Part shown: piece by piece, positions 44,223 through 52,628 of the stretch
How the letters are laid out: every line of letters starts with the position of its first letter
Numbering within the stretch: the stretch's first letter is position 1
Source of the DNA: Rhodobacter sp. Har01
Lineage (GTDB): Bacteria; Pseudomonadota; Alphaproteobacteria; Rhodobacterales; Rhodobacteraceae
Length of the DNA stretch: 64,000 nucleotides
Assembly (NCBI RefSeq): GCF_020564565.1
Contig: NZ_JAJCTD010000001.1
Location: forward strand, 620,001-684,000
Direction of reading: 5' to 3'
Translations under genes and position numbers: made by a program
The notes under the pieces: model-generated
The model's database searches: none
The model's input: only the letters and a program-made list of their open reading frames with translations
What the model was told of the DNA's origin: nothing

Positions 44223-46049
44223 TCAGTCCTGATACCACCAGGTGTCCGGCTGAAAGCCGATCCAGTCGCCGTAAAGCGGGATGCGCTCGGGGAACCGCAG
44301 TTCCTTGCGATGCGCGATCCGCGAGACGTCAGAATACCAGATCGGGATCACGTATCTACCCGTGGTCAGCACGCGGTCCAGCGCCTGTGTCGCGGCTGCA
44401 AACTCGGTGGTGTCGGGGGCCTTGAGCATGCCGGCGATCATCGCCTCGGCGGCGGGGCTGGCCATGCCCATCCAGTTGCGCGTGCCCGGTTCGGTCACCC
44501 CGGCAGACCCCCAGTACAGCGTCTGTTCGTTGCCGGGCGACAGTGACAGCGAGCGGATGTAATGCGTCATGTCGAAGTCGTAGTTGGTCGTGCGCTCTTT
44601 CATCTGGGCGCTGTCCAGCATGGTCACCGTGGCGCTGATCCCCAAGGGCTTCAGCGCCTCGATGAAGATCGCGGCGATCGAGGCCATCTCGTCCTGGCCC
44701 GTGGTCAGGATGATGTCGAAGGCAAAGGGGGCGCCGGCGGCATCGCGCAGCACGCCGTCTTCGGCAACCGTCCAACCGGCCTCCTCCAGCAGCGCCGCCG
44801 CCTTGCGGATGTTCTTGCGGTTGGTCTGGTCCTCGGCCACCGGCAGGGCATAGCCCTCCAGCGCGCCGGGCAGCAGGTCGGCCGCAAAAGGCTCCAGCAA
44901 CTCCTTCACCCTGCCCTCGGCGGGCTGGCCCGGTTCCATCGCCAGAAAGCTGTTGCCGAAGTAGCTGGCGATGCGCGGTTGTGTGCCGCCGGTGATGGTC
45001 TGGTTGATGAACTCGAAGTTGAAGGCCAGGATCAGCGCCTCGCGCACCCGCCAGTCGGCGAACAGCGGTCGGCGGGTGTTGAACACCAGTCCTTCGATGC
45101 CGGACGGCCGACCATGCGCGATCTCGGACTTGATGACATCGCCCGAGGCAATGGCAGGGAAATCGTAGTTCGACAGCCACTTCGCTGCGTTGCCCTCGCG
45201 GTAGCTGGTGATGGCGCCGGCCTTGAAGGCCTCGAAGATGGCCTGCGGATTGGCGAAGTAGTCAGTGCGGATCTCGTCCAGGTTCCACTGGCCGCGGTTG
45301 AGGGCCAGGTCCTTGCCCCACCAGTCGGGGTTGCGGCGATAGCTGATGAAAACGCCCGGCTCCATCTGGTCCACCACATAGGGGCCCGACCCGATGGGCG
45401 CCTCAAGCGAGGTGGCCTCGAAATCCTTGCCCTGCCACTGCGCCTGTTTCAGGATCGGGCGCAGGCCCAGGATCAGCGGCAACTCGCGGTCCTCGGTGTT
45501 GAAGGTGAACTTCACGCTGCGCTCGCCGGTTTTTTCAACCGAGCCGACCTTCTTCCACGCCGCGTGGTAGCGCGGGTTGCCAACGGTGCCCAGCGTCTCC
45601 ATCGACCAGATCACATCCTCGACCGTGACCGGGCTGCCGTCCGAGAATCGGGCGCCTTCACGCAGGGTAAATTCCGCGTAGGTCCGGGCCTCGTCGGTGC
45701 TGATCGATTCGGCCAACAGGCCGTAAAGGGTGAAGGGCTCGTCATAGCTGCGCCCCATCAGCGTCTCGACCGTATAGGCCGAGATGCCTGCGGCGGGCTG
45801 TCCACCGGTGATGAAGGGGTTGAGCGTGTCAAAGCTGCCGGCCTCGCCAAAGACGATGCGTCCGCCCTTGGGTGCGTCAGGGTTGACCTGGGGCAGGGAC
45901 ACAAAATCCGGGGGGAGGGCGGGCTCGCCATACATAGCGATGGCATGCTTCGGTTCGGCCCGCAGATTGGTCGCGGTCAGTGCCAGGGCCAGCGCGACCA
46001 GAAGCGCGCCGAGGTTTGCAGGAAAGTGGCGGCTCATCTTCGACATCAT
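44223..46049 (-). CDS. ABC transporter substrate-binding protein, family 5 (oligopeptide/YejA-like)
   Basis: A 608-residue periplasmic binding protein of the peptide/nickel/opine type. It has a signal peptide (about 1-31, ending NLRAEPKHAIAMYGEP), the family 5 start GGRIVFGEAGSFDTLNPFITGG, and GARFSDGSPVTVEDVIWSMETLG. Length and closing pattern (YGDWIGFQPDTWWYQD) suggest the YejA/microcin C subgroup. No permease or ATPase genes are adjacent, so it is an orphan or partners with a transporter elsewhere. A candidate small RNA is encoded divergently upstream. Confidence 0.9.
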   Translation of the reverse strand: MMSKMSRHFPANLGALLVALALALTATNLRAEPKHAIAMYGEPALPPDFVSLPQVNPDAPKGGRIVFGEAGSFDTLNPFITGGQPAAGISAYTVETLMGRSYDEPFTLYGLLAESISTDEARTYAEFTLREGARFSDGSPVTVEDVIWSMETLGTVGNPRYHAAWKKVGSVEKTGERSVKFTFNTEDRELPLILGLRPILKQAQWQGKDFEATSLEAPIGSGPYVVDQMEPGVFISYRRNPDWWGKDLALNRGQWNLDEIRTDYFANPQAIFEAFKAGAITSYREGNAAKWLSNYDFPAIASGDVIKSEIAHGRPSGIEGLVFNTRRPLFADWRVREALILAFNFEFINQTITGGTQPRIASYFGNSFLAMEPGQPAEGRVKELLEPFAADLLPGALEGYALPVAEDQTNRKNIRKAAALLEEAGWTVAEDGVLRDAAGAPFAFDIILTTGQDEMASIAAIFIEALKPLGISATVTMLDSAQMKERTTNYDFDMTHYIRSLSLSPGNEQTLYWGSAGVTEPGTRNWMGMASPAAEAMIAGMLKAPDTTEFAAATQALDRVLTTGRYVIPIWYSDVSRIAHRKELRFPERIPLYGDWIGFQPDTWWYQD

Positions 46050-46114
46050 CCCCTGAGCTGTCTTGATCCTGCCGGCAGCCTAGGCGGCGTCCGCTGCCTT
46101 TTCAAACTTTTAGC

Positions 46115-46143
46115 TTGGCCATCGGCGGAGACAGGATTATATA
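46115..46143 (+). promoter_or_regulatory. Sigma70-type promoter of a candidate small RNA
   Basis: TTGGCC (46115-46120), a 17-base spacer, then TATATA (46138-46143). Spacing is ideal and the minus-10 is an unusually AT-rich patch in GC-rich DNA. A terminator follows 54 bases later with no open reading frame between. Confidence 0.6.
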
Positions 46144-46149
46144 GTCCTT

Positions 46150-46226
46150 ACTGCTCGATAGGTTTCTTGCCTGTATGAAACCTGCCTCAACGACTTAACG
46201 CCGGCCTTGTGCCGGCGTTTTTTTTG
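46150..46226 (+). ncRNA. Candidate trans-acting small RNA
   Basis: A predicted transcript of about 77 bases between a promoter-like pair (46115-46143) and a strong terminator (46197-46226). It has a 5' hairpin, AGGTTTC/GAAACCT (46160-46166 with 46177-46183) with a pyrimidine-rich loop TTGCCTGTAT, a single-stranded linker containing CTGCCTC, and a U8-tailed terminator stem, the layout of Hfq-dependent sRNAs. hfq is also in this window. It is divergent from a peptide-binding protein gene. The transcription start is estimated and no known family is assigned. Confidence 0.6.
46197..46226 (+). terminator. Rho-independent terminator of the candidate sRNA
   Basis: AACGCCGGC (46197-46205), loop CTTGT, GCCGGCGTT (46211-46219), then an unbroken run of T to 46225. 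A textbook intrinsic terminator, with no protein gene upstream on this strand for it to serve. Confidence 0.92.
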
Positions 46227-46235
46227 GCATTGCGC

Positions 46236-46265
46236 AAACGAAAGGGCCGCCCCTGAGGACGGCCC
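46236..46265 (-). terminator. Terminator of the VPLPA-CTERM gene
   Basis: On the minus strand GGGCCG (46265-46260) and CGGCCC (46249-46244) form a 6-base stem followed by TTTCGTTT. It lies 22 bases after the stop at 46287. Confidence 0.6.
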
Positions 46266-46286
46266 GCTCACAGCCCTGTGATGTTG

Positions 46287-46751
46287 TCACGCCGCGTTGC
46301 GGCGACGGCGCGCGGCCAGCAGGACAAGCCCGCCCGCCAGCAGCGGCAGCGAGGCCGGCAGCGGCACCGGGCTGAGACCGGTGATCTGATAGGACCAGCT
46401 CACAGCCCCTGCCGAGAGGTCGGTCGTCAGTTCGGTTGATCCGGCTGCGTCAAACGACCAGTGGTCGGGTGCCAGGGCGATAACGCCCGGCAGGGTCGCT
46501 TCGGTCGAAATCCCGGCGATGGCGGGGACTCCGATGACGGTGTCAAGCAGCGTCGAGGTTACGAGTCTGATCGTCATCCCGGAAAAGCTGGTCAGTTCGG
46601 GCAGATCGAACAGCTTGTTGTTGTTGGTGTCGTCGAACTCAATCGAAAAGCCTTCGAAGAATCCAAGCGGCTGGGCCGTCAGGGTGGCCGCCAGACCCGG
46701 GGACGCCAGGGCCAGCGTGGCCAGAATCGCGGATGACAGGTATGCCCTCAC
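46287..46751 (-). CDS. VPLPA-CTERM sorting-domain protein
   Basis: A 154-residue exported protein with a signal peptide (AYLSSAILATLALASPGLAATL) and the C-terminal VPLPA-type sorting signal: PVPLPASLPLLAGGLVLLAARRRR, i.e. motif, hydrophobic segment and arginine cluster. These PEP-CTERM-like tails are recognised by exosortase/archaeosortase-type enzymes and are common in Rhodobacteraceae; no exosortase gene is in this window. The middle part is beta-rich and unidentified. GTG 46751 has a near-perfect GAAGGAGG ribosome site 6 bases upstream, deciding the start. Confidence 0.88.
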   Translation of the reverse strand: MRAYLSSAILATLALASPGLAATLTAQPLGFFEGFSIEFDDTNNNKLFDLPELTSFSGMTIRLVTSTLLDTVIGVPAIAGISTEATLPGVIALAPDHWSFDAAGSTELTTDLSAGAVSWSYQITGLSPVPLPASLPLLAGGLVLLAARRRRNAA

Positions 46752-46781
46752 TCTTTCCTCCTTCAAAAAATTGTATCTTCC

Positions 46782-46806
46782 GATCACGTTACAAGCGTGC
46801 GTGATC
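46782..46806. promoter_or_regulatory. Inverted repeat in divergent VPLPA/bdhA promoter region
   Basis: GATCACG (46782-46788) and CGTGATC (46800-46806) with an 11-base spacer, the right arm extended as the palindrome GTGATCAC. It lies between two divergent genes, 31 bases before the VPLPA-protein start and 86 before the dehydrogenase start, and looks like an operator. Confidence 0.4.
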
Positions 46807-46892
46807 ACGGTTCGCGCCGTCAAGTCCGGTGATGGCCTTCCATTTCCGCGCTGACGAACCTAGGCTCTGCGCGAATGCACAAGGAGGCACAG

Positions 46893-47669
46893 ATGTTTGA
46901 CCTGGCGGGCAAGCGAGCGGTCGTCACCGGATCGAACTCCGGTATCGGATTGGGCGTGGCCGAGGAGCTGGCGCGCGCCGGGGCCGAGGTTGTGATCAAC
47001 AGCTTCACCGACAGCGCGGCCGATCACGCGCTGGCCAGCGACCTTGCGGCCCGGTTCGGGGTCAACGTCCGCTACATCAGGGCTGACCTGTCCAAGGCCG
47101 ACGAGGCCCGCGCCCTGGTCGAACTGGCCGGCGGCTGCGATATTCTGGTGAACAACGCCGGCATCCAGCACGTCGCCCCGGTCGAGGAGTTTCCGGTCGA
47201 GAAGTGGAACCAGATCCTGGCGATCAACCTGTCCTCGGCTTTCCACACCAGCGCCGTCGCCCTGCCGGGAATGCGGGCGAAAGGCTGGGGCCGGATCGTC
47301 AACATCGCCTCGGCGCATGGCCTGACCGCCAGCCCGTTCAAGAGCGCCTATATCGCCGCCAAGCATGGCGTCGTCGGCCTGTCCAAGACCATCGCTCTGG
47401 AAACCGCAGGGCAGGGCATCACCTGCAACGCGATCTGCCCGGGCTACGTGCTGACACCCCTGGTCGAGGCGCAGATCCCCGACCAGATGAAGGTGCATGG
47501 CATGGACCGCGAGACGGTGATCCGCGAGGTCATGCTGCTGCGCCAGCCCAGCCGGCAGTTCGCCACCACCGAGCAGATCGGCGGCACCGTGGTCTGGCTG
47601 TGCAGCCCCTATGCCGATCAAGTCACCGGCACCACGATCAGCGTCGACGGCGGCTGGACGGCACTCTAG
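46893..47669 (+). CDS. bdhA: D-3-hydroxybutyrate dehydrogenase
   Basis: A 258-residue short-chain dehydrogenase that interconverts 3-hydroxybutyrate and acetoacetate, used in polyhydroxybutyrate breakdown. Cofactor motif TGSNSGIG (12-19), NNAG (87-90), catalytic Asn112, Ser140, Tyr153 and Lys157. The substrate-binding residues typical of this enzyme are present: Gln92 (GIQHVAPVEEF), His142 (SAHGLTASPFK) and Lys150. ATG 46893 has AAGGAGG upstream and matches the family N-terminus. Single gene, tail to tail with the DUF502 gene. Confidence 0.93.
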   Translation: MFDLAGKRAVVTGSNSGIGLGVAEELARAGAEVVINSFTDSAADHALASDLAARFGVNVRYIRADLSKADEARALVELAGGCDILVNNAGIQHVAPVEEFPVEKWNQILAINLSSAFHTSAVALPGMRAKGWGRIVNIASAHGLTASPFKSAYIAAKHGVVGLSKTIALETAGQGITCNAICPGYVLTPLVEAQIPDQMKVHGMDRETVIREVMLLRQPSRQFATTEQIGGTVVWLCSPYADQVTGTTISVDGGWTAL

Positions 47670-47675
47670 GGTTGG

Positions 47676-48353
47676 TCAGCGCGGGTCCTTCGGCATCGGA
47701 TAGACCAGCCCGCCCGAGACGATCAGCTTGGCCGCGTCGTCGATCTTCATGTCCAGGATCACCAGGTCGCGGGTCGGCACGAACAGCAGCATCCCGCTGG
47801 TGAACGGCGTCAGCCCGACGAAGACCGCCGACATCTCGGGGCCGATCGCGGCCAGCCGGTCTGCCAGCTCGCCCTTGGGCCGGGTCGACAGGAACCCCAG
47901 CGCCCAGGCGCCGGGGCGTGGAAACTCGACCAGGCAGACCTTGTCGAAGCTCTGCTCCTTCTTGTTGAAGAAGGTCTCGGCCACCTGCTTGATGCCGCTG
48001 TAGACCGAGCGGACGATGGGCATCCGGTCGACCATGTCTTCGGCCTTGCGGATGACCGAACGGCCGATTAGGCCCTTGGCCAGCCAGCCGATGACGACGG
48101 TGGCGACCAGGAAGACCAGCACGCCAAGTCCGCGCACCGGGAATTCGTATTCCGGCCCGAACCAGCGGCGCATCAGCGCGTCGGGCTGATAAGAGGACGG
48201 GATCAGCGGCAGAATCCAGCCATCGATCCAGCCGATGCCGGCCCAGACGACATAAAGCGTCAGCCCGACCGGCAGCACGACGACCAGACCGGTCAGGAAA
48301 CTGGCACGGAGCACGGCCAGAAAGCCGCGGCGCGGAGGAGAAAGATCGTTCAT
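47676..48353 (-). CDS. DUF502 family membrane protein
   Basis: A 225-residue inner-membrane protein of the DUF502 family. Two N-terminal transmembrane helices (ASFLTGLVVVLPVGLTLYVVW at about 17-37, GLGVLVFLVATVVIGWLAKG at about 75-94) are followed by a cytoplasmic domain with the conserved MPIVRSVYSGIKQVAETF and a beta-rich end (PRPGAWALGFLSTRP, VFVGLTPFTSGMLLFVP). The molecular function is not known. It lies 87 bases downstream of psuG on the same strand. Confidence 0.9.
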   Translation of the reverse strand: MNDLSPPRRGFLAVLRASFLTGLVVVLPVGLTLYVVWAGIGWIDGWILPLIPSSYQPDALMRRWFGPEYEFPVRGLGVLVFLVATVVIGWLAKGLIGRSVIRKAEDMVDRMPIVRSVYSGIKQVAETFFNKKEQSFDKVCLVEFPRPGAWALGFLSTRPKGELADRLAAIGPEMSAVFVGLTPFTSGMLLFVPTRDLVILDMKIDDAAKLIVSGGLVYPMPKDPR

Positions 48354-48440
48354 CGGTCAACCTGCATCGCGCCTATCTAGGACGCGAGGCGCCGTCGGCG
48401 CAATGCCGCAGGGGCCGATTTTTTCAGCCCTTCCACAGCG

Positions 48441-49355
48441 TCACGAGGGTTTGGCCAGTTCCGCGGCAATCGCCGCCGCCAGCCGCGAATTGGCCAGTAC
48501 CAGCGCGATGTTGGCGGCCAGCGACCGGCCCGCGGTGTGCTGGAAGATGCGGTCCAGCAGGAACGGCGTCACCGCCTTGGCGGCGATGCCGGCCGCCTGC
48601 GCCTCGGCGAGGGCGGCCTCGATGTGCGGCGTGATCTCGGCGCGGGGTATCTCCGCCTCGGCCGGGATCGGGTTCGCCACCAGCTGGCCGCCGGGCAGGC
48701 CCAGCCGGCCCCGCATCCGGTGCGCGGCGGCGACCTCGGCGGCGCTGTTCATCCGCAAGGGCGCGCTCAGCCCCGAGGAGCGTGACCAGAAGGCAGGAAA
48801 CTCGTCCTGACCAAAGGCGATGACCGGCACGCCATGGGTTTCCAGCACCTCGAGCGTCTTCGGCAGATCGAGGATGGCCTTGGCCCCGGCGGCAACCACG
48901 GTGACCGGGGTCTGCGCCAGCTCCATCAGGTCGGCCGAGATGTCGAAGCTGTCCTCGGCCCCGCGATGCACACCGCCGATGCCGCCAGTGGCAAAGACCG
49001 CGATGCCCGCAAGGCGGGCGCAGATCATCGTCGCGGCGACCGTGGTCGCCCCGATGCCGCCGCTGGCCAGGCACGCCGCCAGATCGGCCCGGGAAAGCTT
49101 GGCCACATCTTGCGCCTGGCCCAGCCGGTCCAGGTCTGCCGCGGTCAGGCCGACATGGATGTGGCCGTCCATCACCGCGATGGTAGCCGGCACCGCCCCG
49201 GCCGCGCGTACCGCGGCCTCGACCGCGCGGGCGGTTTCCACGTTCTGCGGCCAGGGCATGCCATGGGTGATGATGGTGGATTCCAGCGCCACCAGCGGGG
49301 CGCCGGCGGCGCGGGCAGCGGCGACTTCGGGCGAGAAGGTCAGCGGCGGGGTCAT
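48441..49355 (-). CDS. psuG: Pseudouridine-5'-phosphate glycosidase
   Basis: A 304-residue enzyme that cleaves the C-C glycosidic bond of pseudouridine 5'-phosphate to uracil and ribose 5-phosphate. Family residues are in place: Glu25 (LVALESTIITHGMPWPQN), Lys86 (DVAKLSRADLA), the FATGGIGGVHRGAEDSFDISADL metal/phosphate segment and NIALVLANSRLAAAIA near the end. It starts inside the kinase gene stop (ATGA), so psuK and psuG form a coupled two-gene pathway that recycles pseudouridine from RNA turnover. Confidence 0.96.
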   Translation of the reverse strand: MTPPLTFSPEVAAARAAGAPLVALESTIITHGMPWPQNVETARAVEAAVRAAGAVPATIAVMDGHIHVGLTAADLDRLGQAQDVAKLSRADLAACLASGGIGATTVAATMICARLAGIAVFATGGIGGVHRGAEDSFDISADLMELAQTPVTVVAAGAKAILDLPKTLEVLETHGVPVIAFGQDEFPAFWSRSSGLSAPLRMNSAAEVAAAHRMRGRLGLPGGQLVANPIPAEAEIPRAEITPHIEAALAEAQAAGIAAKAVTPFLLDRIFQHTAGRSLAANIALVLANSRLAAAIAAELAKPS

Positions 49356-50245
49356 GTTCCGATCTCTCCCGAGACATAGGTGGCGGCGGCGCGCAGGGCG
49401 GCGGCAAGCGCCCCCCCGCGATCGGCGCCGGTGCGTTCGGCCACGAGATGGGCCGACATGAAGGTGTCGCCGGCCCCGGTGACGCGGGTGACCAGGACCT
49501 GCGGCGGCGTGTCGACGATCACCGTCGCCTCGCCCCGGGCCCCGTCGGCACAGGGGCGCCCGCCGTCGGTCACCAGCACCCGCGCGGCCCCGCGCTCCAG
49601 CATCGCCTTTGCGGCCTCGGGGGCACTGTCCGCCTGGGACCGGGTCAACAGCCGCGCCTCTTGCAGGTTGACATAGAAGGTTGCGCGCGGATGCCGCATC
49701 AGCGGTGCCAGCCGTTCGGCCTTGCCCGGGCTGGCCGGCGCCACGCGCAGGTCGGCGGCCGCGAACAGCGGCGAGGTGGCGATGCCTGCCAGCAGGGTTT
49801 CGGTCAGGTTGCCATCGACGGCGATCAGGCCGGTCCAGGGCCGTGCGGCATCGCCGAGCCGCCCGTCGGCAAGCGGGCGCAGGATACGGTCGCCTGCGGC
49901 CTCCAGCGAATGCGCGTCGGCCACCGCGGCGATCAGGCCGTTGGCGCCCTCGATGGCCATGTAGCGGTCGGTCGGCAGGTCGTCCGAGCGGTAGGCGTAG
50001 CCGGTCTCGACCCCCAGCCGGGCACAGGCGGCCACCAGATCCTCGCCTTCGGCATCGCGGCCGAGGGCGGTCAGCACCGCCGGACGCAGTCCGAACCGCG
50101 CCACCGTCATGGCGATGTTCATCGCGACACCCCCCGGCAGGCGGGTGATCCGGCCGGGCACGTCGGACCCCAGCCGCAGCGCCGAAGCGCTGCGGCCGAT
50201 GATGTCCCACAAGACCGAACCGATGCAGAGGATGTCGGGTGTCAT
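49352..50245 (-). CDS. psuK: PfkB-family carbohydrate kinase, probable pseudouridine kinase
   Basis: A 297-residue ribokinase-family enzyme. It has the PfkB start [13 protein letters not shown], the substrate GG motif [17 protein letters not shown] and the C-terminal signature [18 protein letters not shown] with the catalytic Asp. Its ATGA overlap with psuG strongly implies it phosphorylates pseudouridine at the 5' position. ATG 50245 gives the family N-terminus; longer frames have no support. Divergent from rpsB. Confidence 0.92.
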   Translation of the reverse strand: MTPDILCIGSVLWDIIGRSASALRLGSDVPGRITRLPGGVAMNIAMTVARFGLRPAVLTALGRDAEGEDLVAACARLGVETGYAYRSDDLPTDRYMAIEGANGLIAAVADAHSLEAAGDRILRPLADGRLGDAARPWTGLIAVDGNLTETLLAGIATSPLFAAADLRVAPASPGKAERLAPLMRHPRATFYVNLQEARLLTRSQADSAPEAAKAMLERGAARVLVTDGGRPCADGARGEATVIVDTPPQVLVTRVTGAGDTFMSAHLVAERTGADRGGALAAALRAAATYVSGEIGT

Positions 50246-50326
50246 GCGGTCTTCATCGCCTAAGGTCGGGCGGCGCGCAAGCGGCGGCCGGGCAGGGGTA
50301 TTTGGGCCAAGATGAAGGGCAAGGGG

Positions 50327-50355
50327 TTGCGCTGCGCGGCGGAGCCACGTATACG
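50327..50355 (+). promoter_or_regulatory. Predicted sigma70 promoter of rpsB-tsf
   Basis: TTGCGC (50327-50332), 17-base spacer, TATACG (50350-50355). It would give a leader of about 110 bases before the rpsB ATG, room for the autoregulation of rpsB by S2 known in other bacteria. Confidence 0.55.
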
Positions 50356-50472
50356 CGCGCCACTTCACAGGGTCGGTGCGGGCCGGACGGGGAGAAATCC
50401 CGTTTCGGTCCACCGGTTGGGCGCAAGCCTGAGATCACCGTCCCGAGGCGCGAAACCGGAAAGGAATTCGAC

Positions 50473-51243
50473 ATGGCGCTCCCCGAGTTTTCCATGCGTC
50501 AGCTGCTTGAAGCTGGCGTTCACTATGGCCACCAGACCGCCCGCTGGAACCCCCGCATGGGCGAGTATATCTATGGTGACCGCAACGGCATTCACATCCT
50601 CGACCTGACGCAGACCGTTCCGCTGTTGGACCAGGCGCTGAAGATCGTCCGCGACACCGTCGCCAAGGGCGGCCGCATCCTGTTCGTCGGCACCAAGCGC
50701 CAGGCGCAGAAGCCGATCGCCGAGGCGGCCGAGAAATGCGCCCAGTATTACATGAACCACCGCTGGCTGGGCGGTACGCTGACCAACTGGAAGACCATCT
50801 CGGCCTCGATCCAGCGCCTCAAGCAGATCGACGAGGTTCTGGCGGCCGGTGCCGAAGGCCTGACCAAGAAGGAACGGCTGAACATGGAACGCGACCAGGC
50901 CAAGCTGCAGGCCAGCCTGGGCGGCATCCGTGAAATGGGCGGCGTGCCGGACCTGCTGTTCATCATCGACGTGGGCAAGGAAGACCTGGCGATCCTGGAA
51001 GCCGGCAAGCTGGGCATCCCGGTTGTGGCCGTGGTCGACACCAACTGCTCGCCCAAGGGCGTGACCCACATCATCCCGGGCAACGACGACGCCGCCCGCG
51101 CCATCGCGCTGTATTGCGACCTGATCGCCCGCGCCGCGCTGGACGGCATGTCGGCGCAGCTGGGTGCCGCCGGGGTGGACCTCGGTGCGCTGGACGCCGC
51201 GCCTGCCGAAGAGGCCGTGGTCGAGGCTGCGGTCGAGGCCTGA
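50473..51243 (+). CDS. rpsB: 30S ribosomal protein S2
   Basis: A 256-residue small-subunit protein. The N-terminus [29 protein letters not shown] and the motifs [22 protein letters not shown] and [12 protein letters not shown] are those of S2. The C-terminal tail is Ala/Glu-rich. ATG 50473 has AAAGGAA upstream. tsf follows 73 bases later, the usual rpsB-tsf pairing. Confidence 0.98.
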   Translation: MALPEFSMRQLLEAGVHYGHQTARWNPRMGEYIYGDRNGIHILDLTQTVPLLDQALKIVRDTVAKGGRILFVGTKRQAQKPIAEAAEKCAQYYMNHRWLGGTLTNWKTISASIQRLKQIDEVLAAGAEGLTKKERLNMERDQAKLQASLGGIREMGGVPDLLFIIDVGKEDLAILEAGKLGIPVVAVVDTNCSPKGVTHIIPGNDDAARAIALYCDLIARAALDGMSAQLGAAGVDLGALDAAPAEEAVVEAAVEA

Positions 51244-51316
51244 GCCTCTGTCACCGATCTGACATGCGGCGGGGGGATACCCCCGCCGAACCCCATTGCG
51301 ATTGCAGGAGACTGAC

Positions 51317-52225
51317 ATGACCGTCACCGCCCAGATGGTGAAAGAACTGCGCGATTCCACCGGCGCAGGCATGATGGACGCCAAGAAGGCGCTGACCGAG
51401 ACCAACGGCGACATGGAAGCCGCGGTCGACTGGTTGCGCACCAAGGGCCTGGCGAAAGCCGCCAAGAAGGCCGACCGCGTGGCCGCCGAAGGCCTGGTCG
51501 GCGTTGCCGTCGACAACGGCCGCGGCGTTGCGGTCGAGATCAACTCGGAAACCGACTTCGTCGCCAAGAACGCCGACTTCCAGGCGCTGGTGCGCGAAGT
51601 GGCGCGCGTGGCGCTGACCGTCGGCGACTCGGTCGAGGTCGTCCGCGCCTCGGACCTGAACGGCAAGACCGTCGAAGAGGTGATCCAGGAAGCCATCGCC
51701 CGCATCGGCGAGAACATGACCTTCCGCCGCCTGCATGTGCTGGAAGGCGACACCGTGGTGTCCTATGTCCACAACGCGGCGGCGGCCGGCATGGGCAAGA
51801 TCGGCGTGCTGGTCGCGCTGAAGGGCGACGCCACCAAGGCCGAAGAGATCGGCAAGCAGTTCGCCATGCACATCGCCGCGACCTCGCCGCTGGCGCTGTC
51901 GGAAGCCCACCTCGACCCGGCCGTGCTTGAGCGCGAACTGGCGGTGCAGACCGCCAAGGCGCTGGAAGAAAACGCATCCTCGGCCAAGCCCAAGCCCGAG
52001 GCGGTGATCCAGAACAACATCATCCCGGGCCGGATGAAGCGCTTCCTGGCGGAAAACACGCTGCTGGGCCAGGCCTTCGTCATCAATCCCGACGTGACCG
52101 TCGAGCAGGCGGCCAAGGATGCCGGCGTCGAGATCACCGGCTACGCCCGCGTCGCCGTGGGCGAGGGGATCGAGAAGAAGTCCGAGGATTTCGCCGCCGA
52201 AGTGGCGAAGATGGTCCAGGGCTGA
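51317..52225 (+). CDS. tsf: Translation elongation factor Ts
   Basis: The nucleotide-exchange factor for EF-Tu, 302 residues. The N-terminal UBA-like domain ([22 protein letters not shown]) is followed by the TDFVAKN core motif and two EF-Ts core repeats. ATG 51317 has GCAGGAG 8 bases upstream. It is the second gene of the rpsB operon and is followed by a hairpin terminator. Confidence 0.98.
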   Translation: MTVTAQMVKELRDSTGAGMMDAKKALTETNGDMEAAVDWLRTKGLAKAAKKADRVAAEGLVGVAVDNGRGVAVEINSETDFVAKNADFQALVREVARVALTVGDSVEVVRASDLNGKTVEEVIQEAIARIGENMTFRRLHVLEGDTVVSYVHNAAAAGMGKIGVLVALKGDATKAEEIGKQFAMHIAATSPLALSEAHLDPAVLERELAVQTAKALEENASSAKPKPEAVIQNNIIPGRMKRFLAENTLLGQAFVINPDVTVEQAAKDAGVEITGYARVAVGEGIEKKSEDFAAEVAKMVQG

Positions 52226-52252
52226 TCCGCCCGGACCGCCGGCCAGACTGAC

Positions 52253-52288
52253 AAGGCCCGCGCCGGGTGCTTCGGCGCGGGCCTCTTG
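52253..52288 (+). terminator. Terminator after tsf
   Basis: GGCCCGCGCC (52255-52264) pairs with GGCGCGGGCC (52274-52283), a 10-base GC stem, followed by TCTTG. The T-run is weak, but position 30 bases after the tsf stop fits. Confidence 0.7.
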
Positions 52289-52298
52289 CATTCAGGCG

Positions 52299-52338
52299 GC
52301 AAGAAAAGGTGCGGCACCTCCCCAGAGGGCCGCACCTT
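52299..52338 (-). terminator. Strong hairpin, minus-strand terminator 290 bases after luxR
   Basis: AAGGTGCGGC (52306-52315) and GCCGCACCTT (52329-52338) form a 10-base stem with a 13-base loop; on the minus strand it is followed by TTTTCTT. It would end a leftward transcript from luxR or from a small RNA in the gap. Confidence 0.65.
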
Positions 52339-52628
52339 GTGCCGTCCGGCCCGGACTCACTGGGGAATGAGGACACAGGGCCGGTCCGTCGACCCTTGGC
52401 CCGCCGCAAAGGCCGACCTCAGGTGTCGCCCGCAGCCCCAGGGGAAGGGGGTGCGGACCATGAAAAGGGGCGGTCGAACCGATGCCGGAATTGCGGCGGG
52501 CCGGCCGCCCCGTGTTCCCAGGCAAAACGCCACCACTCACGGAACCCGACCACCCTGCCGCATGACGTGGCGTCAGGCGAGTGCGGTTTTCCAGACCTGC
52601 CCCGGAAGGCCGGCCGCGGCGTCGCGGC
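52339..52628. other. Non-coding stretch between tsf/terminators and luxR
   Basis: About 290 bases with no convincing gene on either strand: short open frames here are Arg/Pro-rich and lack ribosome sites. It may be the 3' untranslated region of luxR or contain a leftward small RNA ending at the hairpin at 52306-52338. Confidence 0.4.
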
